The notes under the pieces were generated by a model. It searched no databases. It saw only the letters and a program-made list of their open reading frames with translations, and had not been told where the DNA came from. A stretch of 64,000 nucleotides of DNA from Maribacter orientalis (lineage in GTDB: Bacteria; Bacteroidota; Bacteroidia; Flavobacteriales; Flavobacteriaceae), in assembly GCF_900109345.1 (NCBI RefSeq), contig NZ_FNZN01000004.1, forward strand, positions 372,001 through 436,000. The letters run 5' to 3'. A program made the position numbers and the translations under genes. Below, one piece after another: positions 38,179-46,025 of the stretch (the stretch's first letter is position 1; the number at the start of each line of letters is the position of its first letter).

Positions 38179-38221
38179 TGACCCAAATCATTTTATAAGT
38201 GCATTACTGGCTATACCTTCA
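38179..38221 (+). promoter_or_regulatory. TGAY-N4-RTCA promoter for the Hsp20 gene
   Basis: Palindrome TGACCCAAATCA (38179-38190), then 23 nt, then TACCTTCA (38214-38221), a near match to the -7 element TAnnTTTG. It is the leftmost copy of the island promoter, with start codon 39 nt further on. Confidence 0.7.
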
Positions 38222-38260
38222 AAGTATATTTAAATAATTTTTAATCTAAAAAATATAATT

Positions 38261-38725
38261 ATGTCACTTGTAAAATTTAGAAAAAGGCCATTTAGAAACT
38301 TAGTTACCCAAGATTTTTTCGATATTGATAATTTTTTTGACAACCGTAGATGGGGGCGAAATATGTTGCAAGATGCCTTTTGGAATGGTAAATCTGCGGA
38401 ACCAGCCTTGAACATCAAGGAAACTGACGATAATTTCGAGATTGAACTTGCCGCCCCGGGTTTTGGTAAAAAAGATTTTAATATAACAATCGATGATGGC
38501 TGCTTGAATATTTCGGCTGAAAAGTCTAAAGTGAAAGAAGAAAAAGAAGACAACTACACCCGCAGGGAATTCAGCTATAACTCTTTCGAGCGCTCGTTAC
38601 AATTGCCTGAAAGTGTAAAAGAAGAAGAAATCAAAGCAAAATATAATGATGGCATCTTGAGCTTTAAATTGGCCAAAAAAGAAGAGGCCAAGAAAAGACC
38701 GCCCAAAGTGATCGAAGTCGCATAA
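38261..38725 (+). CDS. Hsp20/alpha-crystallin small heat shock protein
   Basis: A 154-aa ATP-independent holdase chaperone. The alpha-crystallin domain spans about 43-140: NIKETDDNFEIELAAPGFGKK opens it, GCLNISAEK and the signature YNDGILSFKLAKKEE close it, and the C-terminal anchor is the short PPKVIEVA. The N-terminal arm carries the NRRWGRNML segment. It is the first gene of the stress island and has its own activator-type promoter and an end-of-gene hairpin. Confidence 0.93.
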   Translation: MSLVKFRKRPFRNLVTQDFFDIDNFFDNRRWGRNMLQDAFWNGKSAEPALNIKETDDNFEIELAAPGFGKKDFNITIDDGCLNISAEKSKVKEEKEDNYTRREFSYNSFERSLQLPESVKEEEIKAKYNDGILSFKLAKKEEAKKRPPKVIEVA

Positions 38726-38739
38726 ACACATTTTCCATT

Positions 38740-38804
38740 AAGCAATGCCCTCTTACCAGCCCTGAACGTGTCCATTTAAAAAGGTTTAGTTCGGGGCATT
38801 GCTT
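38740..38804. terminator. hairpin after the Hsp20 gene
   Basis: An 11-bp perfect stem AAGCAATGCCC / GGGCATTGCTT encloses a 43-nt loop that contains a competing inner stem (CCCTGAAC with GTTCGGGG). There is little T tract. It may stop or stabilise the hsp20 message. Confidence 0.55.
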
Positions 38805-38963
38805 ATTCCAATTAAAGACTTATACTTCAATATGCTTAAAAATCCTTTAAAATTTTCCATAAAGAATTGTCTAGTAAAACTAGTGAGCGGGGTATAACAA
38901 GAACATAGGTTGAATATGAAAAAGGGCATTCCTTTACAGAAAACCTTTCACAATATATTCACC

Positions 38964-40274
38964 TTAAAAAGCCCACGGATAGGTTTCCGGGAGCTGGGAT
39001 TTATCCACATAAACGTCCATGGCATGTACCCCCTCTGAAGAATCAATATGGATAAAGGCATCATATCGCTCGGGCATGACCGAGGGTACATAATTCCCTA
39101 TTTTTTCATATTTCGGGTGATACACCACCCCAATGGCACGGTGCCCTATTGAAGTTTTAAATAGGTCGTTCTCTTTTAGTTCATCCATGAAAACCAATTG
39201 ATTACCCTTACCCGTTTTATGCAATAAATATTCCCAGGAACCTTTGACTGCTTCAGGAACGTGCATATTCCGCATAGGTGCACCCCATTCAGAGCCTGCT
39301 ACCACGGTACCCTGGTATGATCCAAATCCAACTATTTTAGGATTATAGCTTGGAAGTTGCTCGCGTACCAATTGACCAACATTGATGGTATTGTCAAGTA
39401 CCATATCAGTAGCACGGGCATCGCCGACATGGGTATTGTGCTCCCAAATAATGGCCTTGGTATTGGGCCCGTGAAAGTGCAACAATCGGACTAAAGTATC
39501 CATCATATGGTGGTCACGCAAGTTCCAGGAACTTTGATTCGCCGAGACCATAGAACGGTAATATTTTTCTGCATTTTTAGCGATATGGGCGTTTTGTTCC
39601 ATATTTAGAGCAGCTTCGATATCGGTATTAAAAGTAGGTACACGTTTCTTTATATCGCTCAATAAGGAAACAACTTCATGTTCGCAGGTCTTGGGTAAAA
39701 AACGCTGCAAAGACCGTGCGTAGGCCATGCCCATTTCATCGCCAAAGGGTTCGAAACAGCCCATGGCCCTTTTGGCTGAAGGCAAGAGTGTTCTATCGTG
39801 AATTTGTAAATAGTCGACTATAGCCTCAATGGATTCCCAAAGACTATAGACATCTAGACCATATATGCCTACCCTTTTGTGGGCGGACAAATCAGTATTA
39901 TGCTCGTACAGCCAATTTACCAAGGTTTCAATTTCCCAATTCGCCCACATCCAAGTTGGCCAGCGATTGAATTCCTTAAGCACCTTGACAGAGCTATTGT
40001 GGCTGTTTTGATAGTTCTTTACATAGCGGTTTACGCGATAGAAATCGGGCCAATCGCCTTCTACGGCAATAAAATTGAATCCGTGCTCTTGAATCAGTCG
40101 CTTGCTTATAGCGGTACGCCATGTATAGTATTCATGGGTGCCATGTGATGCCTCGCCCAAAAGAACAAGTTTCGAATGTGAGAGTTCCTCTATTAGGGGA
40201 TCGAGGTCCAAGACATTCTCAAGTTTTTGACTCACTTCGCTAAGTTTTTCTATTCGCTGTTGTTCAATATTCAT
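38964..40274 (-). CDS. erythromycin esterase-like protein
   Basis: A 436-aa member of the erythromycin-esterase/succinoglycan-biosynthesis (EreA/ChaN-like) family. The core motif LLGEASHGTHEYYTWR (about 36-51) supplies the Glu and His of the proposed active site, with FIAVEGDWPDF (about 66-76) and IIWEHNTHVGDARATD (about 272-287, second catalytic His) further on. Whether it hydrolyses macrolides is unknown; relatives occur in many environmental stress islands. GC content is visibly higher than in the left half of the window. No activator palindrome was found upstream. Confidence 0.85.
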   Translation of the reverse strand: MNIEQQRIEKLSEVSQKLENVLDLDPLIEELSHSKLVLLGEASHGTHEYYTWRTAISKRLIQEHGFNFIAVEGDWPDFYRVNRYVKNYQNSHNSSVKVLKEFNRWPTWMWANWEIETLVNWLYEHNTDLSAHKRVGIYGLDVYSLWESIEAIVDYLQIHDRTLLPSAKRAMGCFEPFGDEMGMAYARSLQRFLPKTCEHEVVSLLSDIKKRVPTFNTDIEAALNMEQNAHIAKNAEKYYRSMVSANQSSWNLRDHHMMDTLVRLLHFHGPNTKAIIWEHNTHVGDARATDMVLDNTINVGQLVREQLPSYNPKIVGFGSYQGTVVAGSEWGAPMRNMHVPEAVKGSWEYLLHKTGKGNQLVFMDELKENDLFKTSIGHRAIGVVYHPKYEKIGNYVPSVMPERYDAFIHIDSSEGVHAMDVYVDKSQLPETYPWAF

Positions 40275-40319
40275 AGCCTTTTATTTAGATGCTGTTTTAA
40301 GAAGAATTATAGTTTTTAT

Positions 40320-41222
40320 CTACACTAATTTTTTTTCTGACAAATTTTCTAGCTTCGATATGGCCCCGTCTAAGGAATATGGATTTCTGAAAAGGTCTTC
40401 CCATGGATTTGATTTATACTTTAGTCTGTTTGAAATAGTGTCAATGGTAAAAGCTTGTGCACTTTTTATGCCATTTTGCAATTCGTCCCAACCGATGGGC
40501 ACGGCAACGGGCGCATTCTCAAAGGCCCTAGCCGAAAAGGGGCAGATGGCAGTTTGCGCATATGAATTCCGAAGGTAATCCACGAATAACCTCCCCTTTC
40601 GTTTTTCCTTTCGAATTTCAGCGGTAAATTTCTCTGGATATACCTTTGCTGTATAATGCGCTATATTTTTAGCAAAAGCACGTACACTGTCAAAATTATC
40701 AGATCGGTCAAGTGGCACTACCAAATGAATTCCTGATGATCCCGTTAACATCGGAAAGCTAGTAAGGCCCAATTCGCTTTCCAACAACGATCGGAGAATC
40801 TGAGCACTTTTCGTCACATCGCAGAACGAACCGTTTGGAGGGTCTAGGTCGAATATCAATTTATCTGGATAGTCCAATTTATCGGTTCTGCTAAGCGTAA
40901 TATGAAACGAAATAGTACCTTGACCCACAAGGTAAATCAAGGTCTCTTTGCAATCGCAGATAACATGGTTTACCCAACCTCCTTGCTTCTTAACTTCTAT
41001 TGTCTTTATCCAGTCGGGAAAATAATCAGAAGCGTTTTTTTGGAAAAATCCTTTTTTTTCGATGCCATCGGGAAATCGGTGTAACGTCAGTGGTCTATCT
41101 TTCAGATAAGGTAACATATCAGCTGCAATTGCTTCATAATAGGCTATGAGCTTACCTTTGGTAATCCCTGATTTAGGAAACAGTATCTTATCGCTATATG
41201 CTATTTTATCAGAAAAAATCAT
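40320..41222 (-). CDS. LigD-type DNA polymerase/primase domain protein
   Basis: A 300-aa stand-alone archaeo-eukaryotic primase-like polymerase, as found in DNA ligase D. Catalytic aspartates D125 and D127 lie in IFDLDPPNG, GSSGIHLVVPL is the nucleotide-binding segment, and the RKGRLFVDYLRNSYAQTAICPFSAR stretch is diagnostic. In non-homologous end joining this domain fills gaps with ribonucleotides. Neither a Ku gene nor a ligase domain is in the window. It lies 45 nt from the erythromycin-esterase-like gene on the same strand. Confidence 0.9.
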   Translation of the reverse strand: MIFSDKIAYSDKILFPKSGITKGKLIAYYEAIAADMLPYLKDRPLTLHRFPDGIEKKGFFQKNASDYFPDWIKTIEVKKQGGWVNHVICDCKETLIYLVGQGTISFHITLSRTDKLDYPDKLIFDLDPPNGSFCDVTKSAQILRSLLESELGLTSFPMLTGSSGIHLVVPLDRSDNFDSVRAFAKNIAHYTAKVYPEKFTAEIRKEKRKGRLFVDYLRNSYAQTAICPFSARAFENAPVAVPIGWDELQNGIKSAQAFTIDTISNRLKYKSNPWEDLFRNPYSLDGAISKLENLSEKKLV

Positions 41223-41510
41223 TTACGCTTGTATTAATCGGCAAAGTCTAGATAGAACTTTACCACAATATCGTTCTGTACTTTGGTTACCCCTTTGTGA
41301 TTTTAAGCGACCCTTTCGGGCAATTTATTATCCTAGTGCGAGTGTACTGTGCTCTTTATTTGTATGATGCTATCTACCACTAGTATCCGTATACACCTAG
41401 TGTTAAGATATATGCAACTATCAAGGGCATTTTTCTTCTATCATTATATTTATGGGTTTCACTTTTGGAGGTAACTTTATGTTTTTGATGCCCCTTACTT
41501 ATAATAGATT

Positions 41511-41669
41511 TTAAACCGTGCGTTTTGCTGCAATTCCTTGACACAACCAAGGTAAATTAACAGTAAGATTTCTATAACCATGATCTACTTTTACCATAAC
41601 CTTTTCATTTCGCACCGTAGCATTCCATTAAAAGGTATTTACCCCAGTTATTGTAATCTGTTTATCCAT
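41511..41669 (-). pseudogene. 53-codon ORF interrupted by one stop
   Basis: Within the 450-bp stretch 41223-41674 the minus strand reads MDKQITITGVNTF, TAA, then WNATVRNEKVMVKVDHGYRN and on to AAKRTV before a final TAA. Only one codon interrupts an otherwise plausible small protein. It starts 6 nt downstream of the broken BON gene, also on the minus strand, so the two probably formed one operon. No family is recognised. The rest of the stretch (41223-41510) shows nothing convincing. Confidence 0.45.
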
Positions 41670-41674
41670 TTATT

Positions 41675-41899
41675 TTAGTTATCCCCATATTTTAAGACAA
41701 TAACCTCGTTTACGGCCTTGACATCAGTAACACCATTAATCGCTTTTTCAGAGGCAACTTTTTACGGATAGGCATTTACGAAGCCGGTAAGGGTTACTTC
41801 GCCGTCCTCGACGATGAGCCCAATCGGTGTCTCGTCGACATCTGGTAAGCATACCCGTTCATCCAAAATAACCTGTTTGCTTTCTGCAACCGTTTTCAT
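41675..41899 (-). pseudogene. single BON-domain gene interrupted by one stop codon
   Basis: The frame reads MKTVAESKQVILDERVCLPD... GLIVEDGEVTLTGFVNAYP, a TAA at codon 46, then KVASEKAINGVTDVKAVNEV to the normal stop. It aligns along its length with the first BON domain of the intact protein at 42839-43507 (MKTDAEIKQDVLDEL... VVTLSGVLNNYSKKVAAEKA), whose lysine codon occupies the place of the TAA. A full activator-type promoter still stands upstream, so the loss appears recent. Confidence 0.75.
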
Positions 41900-41973
41900 A
41901 ATCGCATTGTTTTAATTTTATTTACATAAATCTGCCTTTTTGCAGATAAGGGAGAAACCTTATTTAATAGAAT

Positions 41974-42016
41974 TAAAAGTAAAAGCATTTGATATCACTC
42001 AAAATGACACACATCA
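41974..42016 (-). promoter_or_regulatory. TGAY-N4-RTCA promoter for the broken BON gene
   Basis: Palindrome TGACACACATCA (42005-42016). On the minus strand it is followed after 23 nt by TACTTTTA (41974-41981), upstream of the interrupted BON ORF. Confidence 0.7.
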
Positions 42017-42281
42017 GTCTGTAGTTATTTTAACATTGAATTTTATCTCTTCCTAAAAACAATGGGACTGTTTCATATCTTTTTGTAAAATGGCAAGAGT
42101 TTGCGTTTTAGTGATAATCAAAAAAAATAGTTCTATCAATTAATAGTCTTCGGTTACAAGAATCAAAAGAACTTTTAGACTAGTTTTTTCAATCGAAATG
42201 CTTATGAAAAAAATACAACACCAAGCTTAAAAGCATAATAAAATCTATACCATAAGTAAAAACCGTTAAATAGAATCCCCT

Positions 42282-42512
42282 TTAGATGAAGGCTCGAATA
42301 TACTGTCCCAAGAAAGTATAGAACGGAAAAAATCGATTGTCTTTTGAAAAGTCTAGACCCGCTTCTTTGCCCACCTTCACATTAAAACGACTGGTTACAA
42401 AGACGTTGACCAGATAGAAGTTTTCATCTTCCACACAATGCACCCTTAATTCAGCATCATTTTGAAAAAGACCTATTTCAAGAATTACCTTCAAGAGTTT
42501 CAATTTGCTCAA
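42282..42512 (-). CDS. hypothetical 76-aa protein
   Basis: An ATG-initiated ORF, MSKLKLLKVILEIGLFQNDA... FYLVNVFVTSRFNVKVGKEA..., soluble and mixed alpha/beta. It lies downstream of the BON gene terminator. The 240 nt upstream hold another coding-like stretch without a start (42550-42705, ending DDEAFEALALFETYHQF), possibly a broken partner. No family is recognised. Confidence 0.4.
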   Translation of the reverse strand: MSKLKLLKVILEIGLFQNDAELRVHCVEDENFYLVNVFVTSRFNVKVGKEAGLDFSKDNRFFPFYTFLGQYIRAFI

Positions 42513-42755
42513 TAATACTGTATCGGAATCCGCCTTTTTCTATAGAATTTTAAAATTGGTGATACGTTTCAAACAGAGCCAAAGCCTCAAATGCCTCATC
42601 ATCCTTAACTTGGTTTCGTGAAAACGAAGTATGTTGGGAATCAATTTTTGTTGATTCAAAAAAATCATTTTTAATAATTGCAACAATTCCGTTGATTTTC
42701 CAATGTTATAGTTTTCAGTTTTAAGGTATTGTTTACCTTTAGATAGGTAACTCCG

Positions 42756-42790
42756 AAAAAAAGCCCTGATTTTCTTTGGTAAATCAGGGC
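42756..42790 (-). terminator. intrinsic terminator of the BON gene
   Basis: On the minus strand, GCCCTGATTT / AAATCAGGGC with an 8-nt loop is followed by seven T. It lies 49 nt after the BON gene stop. Confidence 0.85.
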
Positions 42791-42838
42791 TATTACCAAC
42801 AAATAATGGTAGTAATCTATTGGAGTTTCAATCAATAG

Positions 42839-43507
42839 TTATGCATATTCCGTGTAATATTGAACCTTTAGCTCATTCAATACGTAATATACTCCCGGTG
42901 CGCGATAAGCAGCGGTTTCGGCATCTTCCTTCTCTTTTAAAGAATGAACCTTGCCACGTAGGGTTACTGTATGCCCATCGGTCAAAACAGTAATATTTTT
43001 TGCATCGAGTTCGGCAGAGCGCTCAAATGCTTTTTTAATTCTATCCTTCACCTCAAAGGGTTTTACATCCTGCTTTATGGTAATGCTATTGATAACGCTA
43101 CGCACCCCTAGTAGATTTTCGACAGCACGTTTTGCCGCCTCTCTTTGATAGCCCCATTTAACTTCCCCGGAAAGGTATACCCAACCATCCTCAACTTTGA
43201 TTGTCAAGTTCTTTTCAGGTACCGATGAGTTCCATTCAAGGGCCTCTACAACGGCCTTTGCAATCTCCTTATCGGTTTTCTTAAAATCGTTGCCATATTT
43301 TACTTCGATATCGCCTGCAAGAGCTTTTACTCCCTCAACGCTCTTTACCGCCTTTTCTGCGGCAACTTTCTTGGAATAGTTGTTCAACACACCACTTAAT
43401 GTTACGACTCCATTCTCAACAATGACCCCAATCTCAGTCTCGTCTACATTCGGTTGCCATGCCAATTCATCTAATACATCCTGTTTGATTTCTGCATCTG
43501 TTTTCAT
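42839..43507 (-). CDS. protein with three BON domains
   Basis: A 222-aa protein consisting of three BON (OsmY/phospholipid-binding) domains at about 4-70, 78-146 and 150-217. Each has the pattern ...ix-v-e-dG-vvtLsG-v...a...v-v-gv..v.n.i.v (for example VENGVVTLSGVLNNYSKKVA, VEDGWVYLSGEVKWGYQREA, TDGHTVTLRGKVHSLKEKED). OsmY-type proteins are periplasmic, but no signal peptide is visible, so this one may be cytoplasmic. It has its own activator-type promoter and terminator, and resembles the stress-island BON proteins of other bacteria. Confidence 0.9.
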   Translation of the reverse strand: MKTDAEIKQDVLDELAWQPNVDETEIGVIVENGVVTLSGVLNNYSKKVAAEKAVKSVEGVKALAGDIEVKYGNDFKKTDKEIAKAVVEALEWNSSVPEKNLTIKVEDGWVYLSGEVKWGYQREAAKRAVENLLGVRSVINSITIKQDVKPFEVKDRIKKAFERSAELDAKNITVLTDGHTVTLRGKVHSLKEKEDAETAAYRAPGVYYVLNELKVQYYTEYA

Positions 43508-43545
43508 GATATTTTAATTTTATATTAAACAATTAATTATGGTAA

Positions 43546-43588
43546 TAAAGATATTCTTGAACCAGAGTGTTGAAAATGATGTAAATCA
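43546..43588 (-). promoter_or_regulatory. TGAY-N4-RTCA promoter for the BON gene
   Basis: Palindrome TGATGTAAATCA (43577-43588), 23 nt, then TATCTTTA (43546-43553) on the minus strand, 38 nt from the ATG. Confidence 0.75.
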
Positions 43589-43694
43589 TTAGCATTGCCT
43601 TTTAACAAAAAAGTGCTCAAAAAAATTGATTTTCTGAACACATTTTAGCTTGACCAAGACTTAACCCCGTTAATAAGGACTTTAATTACTTATT

Positions 43695-44015
43695 CTAGAC
43701 ATCGTAGCAAAATATGCCGCTCATTGCGCAGTTTTTATTCATGGCTCTTATTGTAGCTTTGGTAATCTCAATATCGTTAGGTATTTTGGAGTCAGCGATA
43801 TCAAGCTCAACATCTTCCATAACCGCATTGATTCAATCTACCCTCATTTCGACATTTACAACTACAATTTTAGGGTAATGCTCGCTTTGTGAAAATCGGT
43901 TAATCCCCTCTTGGTAAACGGTATTCGGCCGAACAAGTTATTTATGCCTTGTTGAGATTTTTTTAATAATCTCGCATCCTCTTCGTAGTGTTTTGAATAA
44001 ACTTGTTGTTGGAAG
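43695..44015 (-). pseudogene. degenerate coding remnants between BON and flavoprotein genes
   Basis: The 735-bp gap 43508-44242 has no intact gene. The minus strand keeps coding-like pieces: PKIVVVNVEMRVD, a TGA, then INAVMEDVELDIADSKIPND... MNKNCAMSGIFCYDV before a stop at 43695-43697. In another frame further upstream it reads KHYEEDARLLKKSQQGINNL... KRGLTDFHKAS. The last part of the first piece weakly recalls the OsmC C-terminus, but I would not name it. At least one stop and one frameshift separate the pieces. Confidence 0.35.
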
Positions 44016-44041
44016 CTATTTTCTATGTTTTTGTTTCAAAA

Positions 44042-44084
44042 TGATTTAAATCATTCCAAATACAACCGGTTTCCCTTTAATTTA
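44042..44084 (+). promoter_or_regulatory. TGAY-N4-RTCA promoter for the flavoprotein gene
   Basis: Palindrome TGATTTAAATCA (44042-44053), 23 nt, then TTAATTTA (44077-44084), one mismatch to TAnnTTTR. The leader to the start codon would be about 150 nt, longer than at the other promoters. Confidence 0.6.
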
Positions 44085-44242
44085 AATCATAGTGGTTTTG
44101 CGTGAGGGATTGCAGCGGTTAACCCTTCGAATTGTTGTGTCAATTTTGACAAAAAAAGGTAAGGTATAAAATCGAAAAGACCTAGCCATAGGGTCATGCC
44201 CAAGTAGAAAGGCCACAATTTCTAATTTTTAAATTTTAAGCC

Positions 44243-44692
44243 ATGTTGGGAGAATTGACCGCCAATCAGATAGAGGCCGTTTTGCACCGCGAAGTAGTAG
44301 GAAGAATCGGTTGCCATGCCGATGACATTACTTATATAGTACCGACCACTTATGCTTATGATGGGGAATTTGTATACGGACATACAATAGAGGGAATGAA
44401 AATCGATATAATGCGCAAGAACCCTAAAGTTTGCTTTGAAGTTGATACCATAGAAAACATGAGCAATTGGCGCAGCATAATTGCCTGGGGAACGTTTGAA
44501 GAACTTAAAACCAAGGAAGAACGAGGTTCGGGTATGCAGCAACTTATTGATCGTGTTTTGCCTTTATTGACAGGCGAAACAACTATTAGCCATTCCATGA
44601 CCGATGGACATGGAAAGTATGTTGAGGCAATGAAAGGTGTCGTTTATCGAATCAAATTGACCAAAAAAACGGGGCGTTATGAAAAACGATAA
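44243..44692 (+). CDS. pyridoxamine 5'-phosphate oxidase-like FMN-binding protein
   Basis: A 149-aa split-barrel flavoprotein of the NimA/PNPOx-like group (MLGELTANQIEAVLHREVVG, then IGCHADDITYIVPTTYAYDG). It contains the phosphate-binding KNPKVCFEVDTIE and WRSIIAWGTFEEL strands. Such proteins bind FMN or related cofactors and often detoxify reactive or nitro compounds. It stands alone with its own activator-type promoter. Confidence 0.85.
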   Translation: MLGELTANQIEAVLHREVVGRIGCHADDITYIVPTTYAYDGEFVYGHTIEGMKIDIMRKNPKVCFEVDTIENMSNWRSIIAWGTFEELKTKEERGSGMQQLIDRVLPLLTGETTISHSMTDGHGKYVEAMKGVVYRIKLTKKTGRYEKR

Positions 44693-44787
44693 AACCTTTG
44701 AACTTTTTGCGATTTCGTTATTATGAATTGTTCTACCCAAATAAATTCAATACTTCATTGCATCTTTTTGAGAATTTAAGTCCTGAA

Positions 44788-44830
44788 TGATGCAGATCAT
44801 TTCGAAGATGGTGGGTTTGCTATTATTTTG
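44788..44830 (+). promoter_or_regulatory. TGAY-N4-RTCA promoter for the lipoprotein/protease genes
   Basis: Palindrome TGATGCAGATCA (44788-44799), 23 nt, then TTATTTTG (44823-44830), one mismatch to TAnnTTTG; start codon 20 nt later. Confidence 0.7.
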
Positions 44831-44849
44831 TTTATGAATTAACAATACT

Positions 44850-45272
44850 ATGAATATCAAAATAAGGGAATTATTCAGGTCAGCACTGCTATTTTTCATA
44901 ACTGTAATCTTATTACTATTGGCAAGTTGTAGCCCTATGGTCATGACCACAGGGGTCAGCGAGCCACCACCACCGTGGTTCTACCCGAACAGGTTGGAAG
45001 TTGTACGCTATGTATATTTTCCGGAATACCATTTTTATTATGATCTGTCGGCCCGTACCTATCTTTATTTGGACGGGGGCGTTTGGGTACGCCGTAAGGT
45101 CTTGCCACCACAGTACCGCAATCTAAATCTGAGGCGTTCAAGATACGAGCGAGTGAAAGGATATCGAGACGATAATATTCGCCCCTACCACGAAGAAAAT
45201 AATGCAAATAGAGGAAGAAGTAATAGAACCACTACGAGAAGTAACAGGAATACAACACGGAGAAACAATTAA
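44850..45272 (+). CDS. hypothetical lipoprotein with basic Arg/Asn-rich tail
   Basis: A 140-aa lipoprotein (lipobox LLLASC, Cys near 27). The middle is aromatic and proline-rich (PPPPWFYPNRLEVVRYVYFP, YYDLSARTYLYLDGGVWVRR), and the last 35 residues are Arg/Asn/Thr repeats (RGRSNRTTTRSNRNTTRRNN). The basic tail could contact nucleic acid, lipopolysaccharide or peptidoglycan. It is first of three genes for envelope proteins leading to the DegP-type protease. Confidence 0.7.
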   Translation: MNIKIRELFRSALLFFITVILLLLASCSPMVMTTGVSEPPPPWFYPNRLEVVRYVYFPEYHFYYDLSARTYLYLDGGVWVRRKVLPPQYRNLNLRRSRYERVKGYRDDNIRPYHEENNANRGRSNRTTTRSNRNTTRRNN

Positions 45273-45318
45273 AAAGGATTTTTTGAAAACAAATACGTAT
45301 ATCTTAAAATTTGACACT

Positions 45319-45801
45319 ATGAAAAATATAATGACACTATTACTGGTCTTGTTATTTATGGGATGCAAAGGCCAAGAAAAAGAGAAACTGCAGGAAAAAG
45401 GGAAAGAAAAAAAGGATTTGTCCGAAAAACCCAAGCAAGAATGGGAAGTTCACAGAGAATTTGATGAGCAAGGCAATCTAATACGCTACGATTCGGTCTT
45501 CAGATATGCCTTCCCTAATGTCGAGGGAGACTCGGTTCGAGTAAATCTAGACAGCATAATGAATTCTTTTAGGGGCTATTTTGATTATCATGCTCCCTAC
45601 AAATGGAACTATGGATTCTCCTATTTTCCCAAAACAGACTCCCTTTTCATGAAGGACTTTTTTAAGAAGGACTATTTCTCTGACCAATGGAAAAGAAAAC
45701 CATTGGACATAAATGAAATAATGAGAAAAATGGATTCCACTAGAAATTCGTTTCTGAGAAAATACCATCCGGGATTGCTGGAATCACAGGAAAATGATTG
45801 A
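45319..45801 (+). CDS. hypothetical lipoprotein
   Basis: A 160-aa lipoprotein. I start it at ATG 45319 (MKNIMTLLLVLLFMGCKGQ), which gives a proper lipobox with Cys16; the longer frame overlaps the previous gene. A charged KEK-rich linker follows, then a domain with REFDEQGNLIRYDSVFRYAF and a Trp/Tyr-rich middle. No known family. Position suggests an envelope-stress role alongside the protease downstream. Confidence 0.72.
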   Translation: MKNIMTLLLVLLFMGCKGQEKEKLQEKGKEKKDLSEKPKQEWEVHREFDEQGNLIRYDSVFRYAFPNVEGDSVRVNLDSIMNSFRGYFDYHAPYKWNYGFSYFPKTDSLFMKDFFKKDYFSDQWKRKPLDINEIMRKMDSTRNSFLRKYHPGLLESQEND

Positions 45802-46025
45802 TGGCATAATTTTACTATAGTGTTCTATAGTACACTAATGTGAATCATAGAAATGATAAAGATTATTGGTCTAAAAATAACTTAAGCTTCCCATTGTACT
45901 ATTTGAACATAGGGGAGAGATTTTCATTTACAAAGACGTTTCAAAATCGCTTTGAAGAATTAGGCATAGAAATCATTTGGAGACAAAATATTAAGAAAAG
46001 TATACTATCATTTAACACAAAAATC

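Noticed and set aside
44222-44542. Minus-strand ORF opposite the PNPOx-like gene
   Set aside because: It is a shadow of a well-supported gene, without any motif of its own.
45854-45865. One-mismatch palindrome TGATAAAGATTA upstream of the DegP-type gene
   Set aside because: There is no TAnnTTTR element 23 nt downstream in the direction of the gene (the sequence there is TCCCATTG).
45840-46025. Longer start of the DegP-type protease
   Set aside because: It would bury the signal peptide behind 62 unrelated residues; ATG 46026 exposes it.
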